Assembly (NCBI GenBank): GCA_014338405.1
Contig: JTDE01000284.1
Coordinates: 88,621-152,620, forward strand
DNA: 64,000 nt
Reading direction: 5' to 3'
Source: Paragonimus skrjabini miyazakii
Taxonomy: Eukaryota > Platyhelminthes > Trematoda > Plagiorchiida > Troglotrematidae
Shown: positions 20,511 through 34,059 of the stretch, piece by piece
Layout: each line of letters opens with the position of its first letter
How positions within the stretch are numbered: the stretch's first letter is position 1
Translations under genes and position numbers: made by a program
The notes under the pieces: generated by a model
What the model was told of the DNA's origin: nothing
What the model saw: only the letters and a program-made list of their open reading frames with translations
The model's database searches: none

Positions 20511-22511
20511 ACGGTTGGGCTGACGCAGTCACTGAAGATTGTTTAACAGATAACGTTTACTTTATCCGCCGGTTTGACTTCTTGCTTTAGTTTATTGGTT
20601 TCTGTGCCAGTGTATTATATTTTGTCGCAAAAACTCTTGCAGTCATATGGATTAGCAAGTGCGTTTTTAGATTCTTTAATAAAAAACATGCCCAAACTTG
20701 CAAACTGCTTAATTAAATTGATGACGAGTGTATTTTCCCCCTGTAGCTTTCCAAAAAACGTTTAAAACTAAATAAATTTTGACATGGCGGTTGTTCGGAA
20801 TTTTTACAAGAACCAGTTGAATGCACAAAGAGTTATGCTGTTGTTGTGATTTGTTAACAGTTCACTTCAAAACTGAGTGCGTTCAACTTTAGAAACAGCC
20901 CAGCCATTGATAAAATATTAGATAGTCTAATGTTTCATCAAAAATTGTACGATTCTGACAAACTCAAAGAAAACCAAGGTTAAAGAACCACTCTTTAATG
21001 TAAGCAGTAAATTGATGTTTTTGTTAGACTCACAAAACTGGGGGCAACAACAACCAGTGTTCAGTGCACGTGTATCACAAGCTACATATAATGAACTTTC
21101 CACGACTAATTGCCGACTAATAGTCCAAATGAAAGTTATGTTTAATCCAGATCATCCGTTTAACTCAGTCCATTCAGTCCAACTCTCTTCTGAAAAAGTC
21201 AACTCTTGCATAAATTAGCATTCGTACGGTGTCATCATTATTGACAATAATGCAACTGCACAGGCCACTTTTGTGAAAGTCGACAGACCAGAATTCGCAA
21301 CCGTTTTCATTCCCTGAATAGTCACAAAGATTACAAGTTGACCGAATCATTTCCTTAGAAAAATATCTGAGATTTTGGTGAAGAAAAGACTAAACGTTTA
21401 TTATGTGGATGTCTGATTGTGAAAATTAGCTGGTAAAATAATCATTAATAACTGTACATCGACAAAGTTACTTAAAGGACTTAAAAAACGATTTAAAAAT
21501 TGTCCCTTGCAACAAATTTTGATTGGTGCTTTCCGAAGCAGGTTAATTTGAGTTTATCGATAGTGTTATCATCCACATTAAACTCAACTGAGCATTAGCT
21601 GTAGATGTATGCTCCCTTGGATGCAAATGTCAGTCGTATCATACAAACAGATGTATATCAAAATACTTTCTTTCAGGTTTTATATCACCGTTGCCAACAC
21701 CGGAAGCACGATTTTTTTATGCGAAATGCTAATGAGTTGTATGTTTTCGATTATTTTACACCTAATGAGTAAGAATCTTGGGGAGGTAGTATTTTTTCCT
21801 TGGTTTACTTAGAACGATGAAACATGTCTAATTTTTCAGACGGCACGGGGTTCAGCTAAAGAACAACCTGTGAACAGTGGTGGTGTCGTTCGTAGCTCGG
21901 GTTGATGGTCCACGCTCAAAAAACTATACGCTAAAACGATTACGCACTGAGGATGTCACCTCGCTTGGTGATGAAACGTTTGCAACCTGAATGCCAAACT
22001 CGGCGAACATACCAATACCAAAAGAGCAACCTACTACAAATAATCGTGAAGCCAAATTTTGGGCCTGCTTCTCACCCGTGTCTCAACGCGCGCGACTACA
22101 ATGATATCCCTTAGTAACAAAATCTGTCTAGTATATTGGTTTTACTTTCCCAATTCAAACCAAACAGTGTTGCACTGTATTGTATGAAATAATAAACAAA
22201 GTAGCATTAGTTAATAACCACTCAATTAGCAAACACTACAGTTTGGTAACTGAACGTTCAAGTATCGTCTTTTGTAATCATCGTATAAATCTGCACCATT
22301 TTATACTTGAAAATATTTTGATCAACGCTACCTTCAAATAAACTACATGGAGATATCCCCAGTGTTACTAGAGAGAAAGCTTTGCGAATTACTCAGTTAT
22401 TCAAGCGGAGACTATTTCGTTTTGACTCTAACACATAAAGTCCTCTTCGTACCAAGTAAGTTATGTTAAGTCACATAATAATTGTAATTTTTGATCAATT
22501 TTACCTTTCAG
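20511..22511. other. No gene recognised; one hammerhead-like segment
   Basis: T-rich frames at 20574-21812 show no motif. An acceptor-like run ending in CAG at 21837-21839 precedes 21 open codons and a stop. At 21947-21977 there is a hammerhead-like CTGAGGA...GAAAC with a TCACC/GGTGA stem (see findings). Confidence 0.4.
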
Positions 22512-22608
22512 TGCTACTTTGGCTTCAAGGCGACAATCTGTTCGAATTTCCTATCAATGCTGGTCTGTTGCTAGGTTTCCTCAACCATTTCTAACTGTGT
22601 TAGGCTAG
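22512..22608 (+). CDS. Candidate last exon (weak)
   Basis: A good acceptor (TTTTACCTTTCAG ending 22511) is followed by 31 open codons in one frame, containing RRQSVRISYQCWSVARF, then TAG at 22606-22608. No donor is needed for a terminal exon. The function is unknown and no upstream exon was identified. Acceptor-like sites occur by chance in AT-rich DNA, so this is tentative. Confidence 0.25.
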
Positions 22609-25239
22609 TACCGGTTGATTAAATTGCTTTTCACCATTGTCATTGCCAGCTTCTCTCCATTCTCATTGCTCAACAGATACATGAGACTGAAACTTATCTG
22701 ATTTCGTACCCTCAGCAACAACTTGCTAACAGAGCACTCGATCAAAACGGTATATGAGTGTTGTCTTGGCGTGAATTCCGTCAGTTTGGATTTCACCTGT
22801 TTTGCCAAGAGTAAGCTGTTGTGAGTTGATCATTCATTTCTACTGTGGACCAACAACCAGCAATTCTGTCATCATCGGGGAATCAAATATCTCCTTCTAG
22901 CATTACCAAGGAGTTCACTGCCGTCGACTCAACAGAAGATAAACCATTTGTTATTGTTTCAGGAACAAACAAGCACAGGTACTGCAGTTAAGTTTGAACA
23001 AGCGATATGGGATGAATGCAGTACTCTGTGCATTTACCGAAGTAGTTCTGACATCGATATTGCAGCATGCGGACACCATGTACACAAATAGTAGAATCAG
23101 TGAGGAAAATCAAGCGTGAACTTGCTAGGGATAGGCTTTTTAACGGCTATAACAAAAATAGCCTGCAAGGTAGTTGACATAACTCATGTTTTATATTGAT
23201 GGCACTAAACACACGGGCAGACTCAGATATACTTGGTACCGCACAAAGCAATTTCCATAGATCAACTGTGAGTTACTACACCTAGTCTAGATAATCCGTT
23301 CACACTTGAAAGGAAGTTGATCAAAGATTGACTATGTTCCAAAACTGAAGACAACGAGATGTTTTAAGATACATGTTTACGAATGAGGGTAGAATTAGTA
23401 GCCTGAACTTCTTAAGGATGATCAACAATTTGAATTCTTTTTGTTAAATTCCTTTTTTGAAATCAGCATTCTGAGACTGCTTTTAACCATGATTTTTACA
23501 TGAAGATAAATTGGGTTCACTTGGAGGAATGTGAAGATGAGGTCTGCCGAAGACGTCCAAGGGTCATTGGTGCTTCAGTCTTCGAAATGTCACATTCACC
23601 AGTTGATCTATGCAAAAATCACACTAGCAGGAACGTGCAATTGATAGCTAGTTCACTAGCCTCATAAGAGATATACCTAACAAGTCAGTATAATGATTTA
23701 ACCTGTGTGTTGGAAATTAATGCTGTGAAGTAGACTTATTCTAAACTGTAAAAGGTCCAACATAATTGATATAAATCTTAGCAGTGGCTATGTAACAGTA
23801 TTCCCCGTCATACATTCTCCTCACAGTGTGCTGAATAAAGTTGTCACTCTTTTTCGACCATGATCTTAACACCTGACTTACAAGAAGTTCACCGCATTTT
23901 TAATCAAAAACCGCTGCTAAACCATAATTCAGATGTCAGTTGACAAAACAATTTTTGAAAGCATATCTCACGATGATGCTAAATTTTACGTTCTATCTGA
24001 TGCACTAATAAAATGACAAGTAAAGGTTAAACGGTCGATAGGTTTGATAAAAAAATAAACGGCACAGATTGGTGATTGGTAGTTTTGTATGCCTTAGATG
24101 ATGAATGACTCAGTTGGCAGGCTTGAGAAGGTTGCATTTTGACGCAGAATGACCTTAAGAAGTGACGAGTGTTGCGCTTACCGGTCAGTTTTCGGGTGCC
24201 TAATAGTGGCTAATGATGGTTGATTTTTTATAACCAATATGCTTTTTTAGGCGAACATATTCAGAGTGACAATCATTGCATACATATATACATATACACA
24301 TATCACTATTCATGATTATGGATAACAGCAGTGGTAGGTGGACGTCTGCAGTTAGTGAATATTGAGTACTACAGCGTTTAACAAACTCATCTTGTATAGA
24401 CATTCATCATACATTAAAATTTTCTACATTATCACATTAACAAACAAGTTTTTTCAATAGGGGTGTTGTAATTTATATTTTCGGTGCTGAAAATTGGAAC
24501 TTCCTACGGATCTGACGGCGATTTTTTAGGGGAACAAAAAAGGTGGGCACTTTCGCCGATAACGAATATACGGCTTAGAATGGATATTTAAATAGACTGA
24601 TCGCACCGTCAATGGGAGGGACAAATATGAGTTAATGTGTGATGTTTAAACCAGTCAAATGCGTGACAGTTTCAGTGTTCTGTGTCGTTTACATTTACAC
24701 GTTGAATAAGGATTTATGCACCGGAGCGCCCAACATAACCACACAGCAACTAATCTGTGCACTTGCATACGGATGATAAGAAATATTTTGATGAAACATC
24801 CCACAAATTTTACCGAACACCATTTTCATTATTGTTAAATAAGTTGTCTCCTCATCTTTAGCGAGGATTTGGATGATTATAAATTGTTAGCTCAATACAC
24901 TTTTGTTCTAACCAGCGGCATTTTGTAGGTTGCCTCAGTTGACTTCTAGCGAAGTGTGCCTGCTATCGGTACCCGTTGGTTTGTAGATGACGGAATAGCG
25001 AAGTAAACAGACCGGCAGATAGGTGATGGGCACTTTAAGTAAGAACAGCGCTTTGTTGCACTCTGTCTCACAGGTCACACTCAGATTCATACAACTGCAT
25101 GTAATTTTCAATAGCGCGACCTGTAGACGACTAATAAATCGCAACCGGCTTTTGCGGTAAAATTCGGTGATGACTGGAATTAGTTTCATGCCTGAAATGT
25201 CATTTATTATCCAACTCGTTCGATATTTAAAGGGTATTC
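22609..25239. other. No gene recognised
   Basis: Short frames only. The minus-strand frames at 22605-22808 and 24200-24403 have no motif and no matching splice pair. Confidence 0.4.
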
Positions 25240-25400
25240 GCATATGTTTATGCGGGTTGAATTGTAATATTTTGGGGTCTGTAGTCCGGCTAGTAAAGCA
25301 CTTGCTGCACCTGAGTATGCTCTTTCTGTCGATGGTTTGAATTCAACCGAAATTCGGATTTTTCACAATCGAACGTCTTTGAAATTATTGAATCTATCAA
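25240..25400 (+). mobile_element. tRNA-derived SINE, second family, oldest copy
   Basis: Aligns with the copies at 14.6 and 58.8 kb: TGTAGTCCGGCTAGTAAAGC in place of box A, CTTGCTGCACCTGAG, CTTTCTGTCGATGG, box B GGTTTGAATTC, and the tail GGATTTTTCACAATCGAACG, TCTTTGAAAT. Both promoter boxes are mutated, so transcription is unlikely. Confidence 0.7.
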
Positions 25401-28400
25401 GTTAATCAGCAATACTGCAGAATAATTAATCATTATGTTAGTCGGTGTAATATCTTGTTTCACTTTGTCAATTCGACGCACAAAATGATAGATAAACAGA
25501 AATTTCAGGCTTTCAGTGAGTTAACTGAAGTTTATCTGATCAGCAATCATCTTTCAACTCCAGGGAAGTGTGTGACACGTCCGCATATATACACAGCCCT
25601 GCTTGGGGAAACGAGATAGACCACGAAACACGAGTATGTGAGTGAGAAACGAATACACAGACAAACAAATAAATCAACTCTCATGCACGCGTTACTCGAT
25701 AAACTAGTGGGCAAACAGAAGTCAGTCAATCAATACAGGTTGGGCTCATACTGGTGAAGTAAAAACAAGGGTAACATAAATGCGTTTGACAAATAGGGCG
25801 CGTAACGGAAAGTAGATGCCAAACAGAAAGATTAGAATAACAAGCAAAACACTAAACATCTAGAGCAAACTGCCGACATATTGCTTTGTCCACTGTCACC
25901 TAATTCAAGGATACATAAGGGAGATTTTTTAAAGCTGACAATCAGTACCTCGGATAAAGTTAAATTGCAATCCTTCTTCACCTAACAAACAACACAGATG
26001 GTTTCTGTGTGCCCAGTTGTGTAACCCTGGGTTAAGTGAAATTTTCTTAACGACCACTTTGACCGTTTCGTTATCTTCATTCAGAAGTAGCTTTGAAGCG
26101 CGGTTCCACGTTCAACCGTGTAGAGTTTGCACTGTACGACCTATATGCTGCAATCGATACGTACAGACACTTTCGCAAATAGTGTGTGATGCACGAGCTT
26201 CGTTGAGTACAGTGTGACAAGCTTAATTAATGTAGTTGTACACTCCAGCACTGCTTTCCGTATTCATTTACTCAAGGTTCCTGTATCAATCTATTCTTCC
26301 AAATTGTGATGGGGTCCATTAGAGTTCAGAATGCTTGTGAATACGACGCACAAGCATTTAACTTAATGGAGAATCGGGCGAAGCTGGTCGAGCGGTTTGA
26401 ATGTGCTCTCATCCAGACGATTGTTATATACCCTGTACAATGCTGTTCGTTTTAGACTATGCTCAGATGCAACTGAAGTGACACATTAAAAATGTTGTAA
26501 ACGTCAATTAGTATATTCCTTGTTTCATAAAATGGAATAGTTAAGAAAACCTAATTGTGACAGACGAACGTTCTCTACAGAGTTTCTAGAACAGTATTTC
26601 GGTCGTGCACCGTACGACCTCACTGAACTGGTTACCAATTCACACTTTATTTCAACCATGCTGATTAGGCCTAAAAGCAAAAACGAATCAACAGTAAGCT
26701 CTAACAATGAGCTTACCCGAGTCTGATAGATTGTAAATGTAATGAACTATGGGAATCGTTCGATTTTTGATGATTGCAACTACTAAACGACCATTATAGC
26801 TTGGGTATACCTACACATTCAAATCTCTTCTGTTTCTTCCTACAGCTGGTAATAGTAACTTCACATTAATGCTTCTTGTATTGGTCGCGCAGGGCACTTT
26901 CATAGATGAATTTTAGCTCAGCCCTGGATCAATAAGCAGGTATGTGTATCGAAGTGCCACCTGGACTGGACAGTACACTCACTTCACACGCTTCACACCA
27001 ATGCAGAACAGGCAAGGGGTAATCAAAACACTGTTTACGCGTTCCAGAGATATTTTTTCATCGAAATGTTTAGCTGATGATGGCGATTAGTCGTCTCAAG
27101 CCAGCATTGTGTGCACAAAAACAATTATATGTAAGCTTTAGACTGCCATGGACCGGATAGTTTTGCGTTGTAATTCCCCACCTAATTTGCCATTTCATTT
27201 TCCTCAACCCCCACCACACTAGTCTCATATATATGGTACTGGCTACCAAAGTTTGGTACTGAAGAGACAATACGAAATGCCAGCACCTACCGCTTTGTTC
27301 AAACGTATGAAATGTACCAACTGTTTCACACCCAACTGTTTTTATTTAACAAAGTAATGCCTCAGTCCGAGCCTGGATTTTGCTCACAAGACTTAGATAT
27401 TGGATTGCCCAGGGGCCTGCTGTTTAGTTTTGAATATTGCGGATTCTATCCTTGAATATTTCATAAATACAACTACATCTTGTCACATTTGCTTTTACAG
27501 TCGGCTGTAAAACATGCAAGCATTTCCGCAAGCATTTTAAACAATTCACCGCATAGACAAATCGTACTTTTCACTGCTTAAAATCAGTTCAAACGTCAAT
27601 GTATGCAAGCAATAAAATTGGGTTGTGTATCCCGTTAATATGACAATTTTCTACCTGTTTCTTCCTGTGTATACAGTTTACAAATACTAAGTACATACAT
27701 GCTGATTATGCAGAAATACTTGGTTTAGTTGGGGTAACCGTGACGAAGGTAAATCGGATTGTGAATGGAAAGCAGAAAACACATAGGTTCTGTTTAAGAC
27801 GTTTGAGAAAATGCTGTCAGGTAATGTTGGACATACACATGGACATGGTGAGTTCGCACTGTTCGGACCATACAAAACTAGCATATCGTACGTATGATTT
27901 TTCCGTTAACTGCATTGCACATTCTGGCACATATACCTAATTGTCGGTATGGATTACCTCATTATTCCTCATTACAAACTATTGATGGGGGGCTTTTGAA
28001 TTTTCTTATTCTCAAGAGCTTTTGATAAAAAATATCCCAAGGACCGAATAAACTCAAATTCAACGAAGGTAAAAAGTCAGAACAGCGAATTCTTTGGGAC
28101 CTAAGCGCTCGCAGAAAGTTGTACTGGTGTTTCTGAGCGTTAACTCTATCAAATATCTTGCCAGTGTGATTCACCAGGGTTGAGAATACTGTCACCTGTG
28201 AAAAGTCCCTGTAACTCAACTTACGGAAGATGTCAACAAAAAGACTTATGCACACCTACAAGTTAGCAATGTTCGTGTATTATGAGCACGCACAAGCCTT
28301 CAGTGAAGCTAATGTCCACGTATCAAAGGAACTTCTGACCCACCTTTCAGTCAATCACCCACTTTATCTCTGTCGGTCAACAGGTGAAACCTATTGGATT

Positions 28401-31400
28401 TGCACTGAGTCACACAAACGAATGAGGGTCGCGTATGGAGCATAGTGGAACGTGATGGCTGCGACAATGGCCCGTATTACATTGATAAATCGTATGTGCA
28501 AACTGAGCGTGAAAAATAATCTCGGTCGATAAACGTATTTTAAAAAGCAGCAAATCTAAGCAATTCCAGTATGCTGCGCATTTAGCCGCGGTCCGCGTCG
28601 AATGATAGCTGTAACCTACCTCGTCATTTAACGCAAGAGAAAACAATGCTTTGCGTTCAATCAAGTAGTTCCCTCTTACACAAATAGTCACTTTGAATTA
28701 AATAAACATCAATTTTAAAATTCATGGATTTGACCAACATCATGTCGTTATGCACTCGTCTTCTGATTGGTGCAGTTTGGTAATGGGAGCTTAATATTCA
28801 TTAGACGGGTACTTTAATGGAACAGTTCACATCGCCAATTCCGCTTTTGAGCCCAAAGCACTGGAAATTCACTTCATTTCTAAATCTCAGCAGTAGAAAT
28901 TCAGATTTAGAGGTCCACCGATGACCTGTTCTGAACTAAAAGTTGTATGGCCAACTGGCTCTACTACACCAGAATATTGGTAACTACGTCCGAGCATGCT
29001 GTCATGATTACCCACTGTCTCAGACATTTGTTTTTATTCCGAAAATCGGATAATCATTGAAGCAGCTTAAGTAACTTTCGTGACTGAGACATGATACAAT
29101 CGCCACGATGCTTCTGCTATTTTACACATACAACGACCAGCCAAGTTCGGAATGGTAGATTTTCAGCCAGTACAAGTCACGCTAATCAATTTATCACAAT
29201 ATTTCCCTCCTTCTCACCGACACATAAACCATTATTGGGGCACCGCTGTCTCTCTTTTCCGAAACAGTTTGTCAGAATGACAAGCGGGTGCATAAAAAAG
29301 CATCCTGGTCCGTTGCATAAAGCAAAGGAGATTATGACAAACAGCCAGACGGTATTCTTGAGTTCTGCAGTCGATAATGTTATGCTTATAACGGGACCAT
29401 TTTCCTAATACATACCTGTGCATCACTTAATGGGATGCATACTATTTACCGTCGAGCAGGTAGCTAGAATCACATGAAATTCCCAACTGACAGCTTAAGC
29501 TAGACTTGTAAGATAATTAGACGACCTCAAATATAAATTGACTAAAAGACCAAAAGTGCTAAACTCACTTTAGCCACATGACTATTTCGCTAGCCAACAC
29601 AGTGACCGCATAAAACAATCAAAACCGACAAATCTTTTAAATTACAAGTTTATAGTTTGACAAAGACAAACCGGGTGAAAAATTGGTTTCACGGGGTAGA
29701 ACCCCGCTTAGCATTTTTCTGTTGCGAAATAGCTGCGTGACCGGTACGAATTAACACGGAGTAGATGATTAAGTGGAGGTATCTGAACAGAAATTCACAC
29801 AAACGTAAGTCTAGAGTATTGCTCGTTAAAAAGTATGGAACACATAGTCGAACCATTTTTTACAGATTGTGATAAAACCGGAGACCGGAGGCTGTTAGGA
29901 GTTATACTACACACATTACACTGATCGAAGGAAATGCACTAACGTTTAAGAGAAACCGAGTATGTAATAAATAAAGTTGTCCTTATAGATCAAGCGACTC
30001 TTTTGGTCAAACTAGCGTGTAATGGACATTTTCGCTTGTGAAAATGCACAGCAACCAGCACAAACACTACATTGCCTATTCTCCATATGTGTTTTCAACA
30101 GGGAAACACCACTCTTTTTATTGAAACATGTCGCATAGAACACACACATACGTTTCTGCGGGTTGTTACCAGTTGCTCATCTTACTGGCGCTGACGACTG
30201 CTTCTGGTTTGCGTACTCGGGCTATCTTGTTCGATTCGCGTCATGCTAATAATTAGGGACAATTCGCACTACACATCTTTAACAATCTAGCTATTACAGC
30301 AACAGAAAGAGATAACAAGAATGCTTTCACGCACCTAGCTCTATTTTTCTCTCTTTCGAAAAACGTCCGCAGTAGTGACACCCTCTAGCAAAGCGGGTTA
30401 TTCTCAATTGCCGGCAAGGGCAGTCTATGAATGTAGATTTTGTAAAGCAATAACTGTTGTAAATGCGAAATCAAAGATGTTGTTGAAATGCACATCTGTT
30501 GAAACAGTTTCAAACGACATCGGGATGAAACTAATTCTCAATATTACTGCATTTATTGAACCGACGATTCCACCCAATCATTTCAAATATTTTCATTCCG
30601 GCTAGCAATCTACATTTCACTTTTGTTTCATGTCTATCCTTTATACGCCTCTATTACTTGTACCGAGGACGATTGTGCAATTCGCAAACACTTTCATTTT
30701 CCCTTCACACGGTCTTGATTGAGTGGACAAATGGATCCATCCATGTTGATTAACAACTGTTTTAAGGCAATACACTGAACTATGTAAGAAGCTTCGCGCG
30801 GTGAGCTAGTTGTGTACACTTGTATATTACGTGATATAGAAGAACATGGTGACTTTCGACTCACTGAATGGTGGTCATATACCATGAAGACCTTTAAAAA
30901 TGTCGGTCAAAGTAAGTGTGGAATTTCGAGCAAAAAGCAAAAATCTCACTGTGATCATTTAGGTTTTCAGGATTGCATGTGGTCGCACTGATTGTCGCAG
31001 GTATTCGCGTTCTCTTAAGTTTTAACTGAATGGTTAAAGGTGCACGAAAGGTAGTCTTTTTTTCTCAACAGAAAGAACAGGTCAACCTTACGTAAGAGCA
31101 AAAGTAAGCTACAGTTGAATTTCGATGCAGTAATACATATAAACATTACAATGAGATTTGCGCAAACAACACATATTATAGACCCGTTGTATATCAGCAT
31201 ATGTAAATTTACTCATTAAACGTATGATATAGCCGGATGAATAATGACCATTTACTGTCAGATGTGGATTATTCCTTCCTGACCAAAGTTACTTCTGAAA
31301 CCACCTATTAGGTGTTTAATTTTTGGGTAACAATTGAATAAAAGGGAAGGAAAGGTAGACGAAACGATTAGCATCTTCTGCCATTGGGATTTTCTACAGA

Positions 31401-32480
31401 ACAGACAAGACTGTACGGTCATTAATCTACGGAATTAAAAGTAAACCTTAGGAAATTGTTTACTTCAAATCTTCTCTAGACCAACTAATTCATTCAAATA
31501 TCATCCATATTTTATGAAGAAGAGAGAAATGGTTGGAAATATGCAGTTTTGATAAGGCTGTAAAACTTACTGTAGACAAAATCCACCAACAAGCATACAG
31601 AACCTTTAGCCGAACGCGATGTTTGACAAAAATTAAACAGAGAACAGATTGCCTGGGTTCGAATTAAACAGATACATACGTAGTTCATGTGAATATACCA
31701 CTCATGCAGTTTTCATAGCGTACAGCTTCAGGCGTTACTTTTGTGTTCTGTAGTGTTTTTGTGGGAATAAAAACATCGTGTTCTGAGGTTTGTTGACTTC
31801 GGATAAACTAGGACCAGCGATGAAAATCTTATACCCAATGTGTTCTACCACATGAGGTTAAAACTACATCAAGGTCTCATGAATATCAAATCTGGATTTC
31901 ATTTCTAAACCACACTTTGGTGTTATAGGGTAGCGACCAAATAATTGCTGGTCGTACGGGTACACCCTTAATGTCAGGCGTCTATACAAACAAAGCCTGA
32001 AGGTTGTTTGATCTCAGACTACACAGTTGTCTGAGATTTAGTTTGTTAATCTAGCATCGATTATTATGACATTTACGTCACTTTGCAGAAATCTTGTGTA
32101 CAGCGACATTAAAGCCACCGTCGTTTAAAAAATCATTTTCAACTAATCACTCAGAATGTGAGACACGCAGATCTCATAATTACTCTGAACTTAAGTATCC
32201 CGGCATTGACAGTTAGAAAGTAGTTATTTCAGAAAATGCGTAACTGTGTTACGAATATCGTTTCCGAAAGTCATCGATATCAGTATAATAAAAGCAAGTT
32301 ATATGAGTTCGTTAGTATCACACAGATCGCGGGTTGCGCGCTTCTTGAAGTCTGAATCTATATATCTTCAAAGACGTCATTGCTGGAGAGTTGGAACTGG
32401 ATAAATCCGTGCTGGTGAGTTGAAGGCTATCCGTTGTATCACTGACGTGAAATCCAATATATTTTACGAAATATTTCTGC
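25401..32480. other. No gene recognised
   Basis: About 7 kb without a recognisable element. There are isolated acceptor-like sites, for example CTTTTACAG at 27492-27500 followed by 26 open codons and TAA. Minus-strand frames at 27962-28255 and 28410-28691 lack motifs. It may be intron. Confidence 0.4.
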
Positions 32481-32484
32481 CGTT

Positions 32485-33180
32485 TTGGTGCTCAAAATAT
32501 GGCCGGTTTTCCCAACCATACCGTTTCAAGGATTGCAGTTTAAGTCATTGAGAAGCATTTCATCGGTTTTCCAACAACGCCAATCTGAAGAGAATGTGTT
32601 TCNNNNNNNNNNNNNNNNNNNNNNNNNNNNNNNNNNNNNNNNNNNNNNNNNNNNNNNNNNNNNNNNNNNNNNNNNNNNNNNNNNNNNNNNNNNNNNNNNN
32701 NNAGATTTGACCATTTATTTGGTAAAAACGAAAGAAAAACTCATGCGATATCTGGCAGGAAAGGCGTTCGAGATATGCACCACTGATATCGTACACAATG
32801 AACTAGGTTTACTATCAGGACTAATCATAGAGAGTGGTTACGAAATGCGTTTTATTCAGAATGCGTCGTGGGCGGTCAAACTGAAACTCAATTCAATCTG
32901 CCCACTTATAACTGTCTTCCTTTTGAGGGAGGGTATATGACTAAAGTTTGTACACGAATACGGAATGTTGAGTCAAAAAAATGTCTATTGCTTCCAAATT
33001 GTAGGTGGACTTCTGTCCAACCCACCAGCCACGTTACAACTCACAGTTTCATGTTGTACAGCTACACTCTGTGTGCATTCACTTACTTTTCCTTTTTGAG
33101 CTTGATACGTTGGTCGTCCTACACAGTGACCGACTGAACACAGAAAGTGAACACGGGCGGACTGTGCTGAGAATAAAAAC
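32485..33180 (+). mobile_element. Penelope-like retroelement (PLE), decayed copy 2, interrupted by a gap
   Basis: After the gap the plus strand reads KTKEKLMRYLAGKAFEICTT, then LGLLSGLIIESGYEMRFI (32718-32860). This is the PLE RT C-terminal block 'K..LVR.LA.RA..ICT.D.I..EL..L...L..NGYP.RFI'. A frame change then gives LPFEGGYMTKVCTRIRN (about 32910-32970, 'LPFKGD..T..I..RL'). The GIY-YIG start follows (YSYTLCA..., about 33058), and after another shift YVGRPTQ (about 33105, 'YIGRT.R'). Part of the RT is hidden by the N run at 32603-32702. Not functional. Confidence 0.8.
32603..32702. other. Assembly gap, 100 N
   Basis: A run of exactly 100 N inside the Penelope-like fragment, where multi-copy sequence probably broke the assembly. 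Confidence 0.99.
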
Positions 33181-33624
33181 AAATTTAATTGCGATTTTTG
33201 GTCTGCTAACCAACATCACCAATTCCTTCAATAAAAAGTTGCCATTCAGCTGGCCCACCGAGCGCCAATAGGCTGAGGTAACATGGTGAAGTTCCCAAGG
33301 TTAATCACTGAGGAAATTTCCAGTAACCATTTGTGTTACCCTCATCACTGGGCACAGAAGGTCGTACGGACACTAAACTGCCTTGGGACACAGTCAGTTC
33401 AACCCATATTTTTGAGCAACAATAGCACATACCCAGGTTGCGATCTATGTAGGCAAATTAACTAAGTTAGCGTGATTAGTATTCCATTGGGTAAAGTGTT
33501 GTGAGTAGCTTGGTGCTCAACTACAGAAAAATAATAGTTTTCCTTATCTGGATGATTTAAGTGGGCATTTTTTTTGAAAAATGTTTGTTTGATTACTGGC
33601 AAAAACTAAAAAAGTTTGACTGGG

Positions 33625-33870
33625 TATTACTCAAAGTTAATCTCATCTGTTACAGTCCCACTGGCGTTCCAGCAATCCCTTCTCGAAAAGAAATAACTCT
33701 ACTCGATTCCTTATCCTGCTGGGGCTAGTGTGTACTATAACTGCAGCCACGCATTCAGGAGGTAACTATAAAAACCACTGTGCGCGTGACTTTGCATTAG
33801 GCACGACTTAAGTGTCTTATACAAACATCCAGCCATATTCGTTGGTGAGTAGTGCTCAGATTTTTGTGCC
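33625..33870 (-). mobile_element. HH-SINE copy F, degenerate
   Basis: Minus sense. The tail, hammerhead position and head are co-linear with copy A: plus-strand TTCTCGAAAAGAAATAACTC, then ACTGCAGCCACGCATTCAGG, CATTAGGCACGACTTAAG and GGTGAGTAGTGCTCAG. The ribozyme core is not recognisable. There is no inverted arm. Confidence 0.6.
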
Positions 33871-34059
33871 GCTTCGAGAAGAGACACTAACTATGCCGGT
33901 AACTCGGTCGATGAACCCAGGAGTAGAAATTTCACCAACAGACAGACGTTATCAACTTGTTAGGATGTATTTCGATTATTTGTTAGTAGTTGGTGGTTTG
34001 TTCATATTAGTTAAGCAGTAACGACAATTGAACAGAGATGTCATACACTGATAAACTTT

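Noticed and set aside
24935..25243. A 102-residue minus-strand ORF
   Set aside because: No recognisable motif and no splice signals in the right places.
26370..26440. tRNA-like GGTCGAGCGGTTTGAATG
   Set aside because: Only a partial box-A-like segment, with no box B at the right distance.
28410..28470. A further HH-SINE tail (GTGGAACGTGATGGCTGCGA)
   Set aside because: The resemblance covers about 25 bases only, and no head or ribozyme lies beside it.
29091..29408. A 105-residue ORF with an HPGP motif suggestive of a 2A or LINE ORF start
   Set aside because: The upstream residues do not fit the 2A pattern, and no retroelement motif follows.
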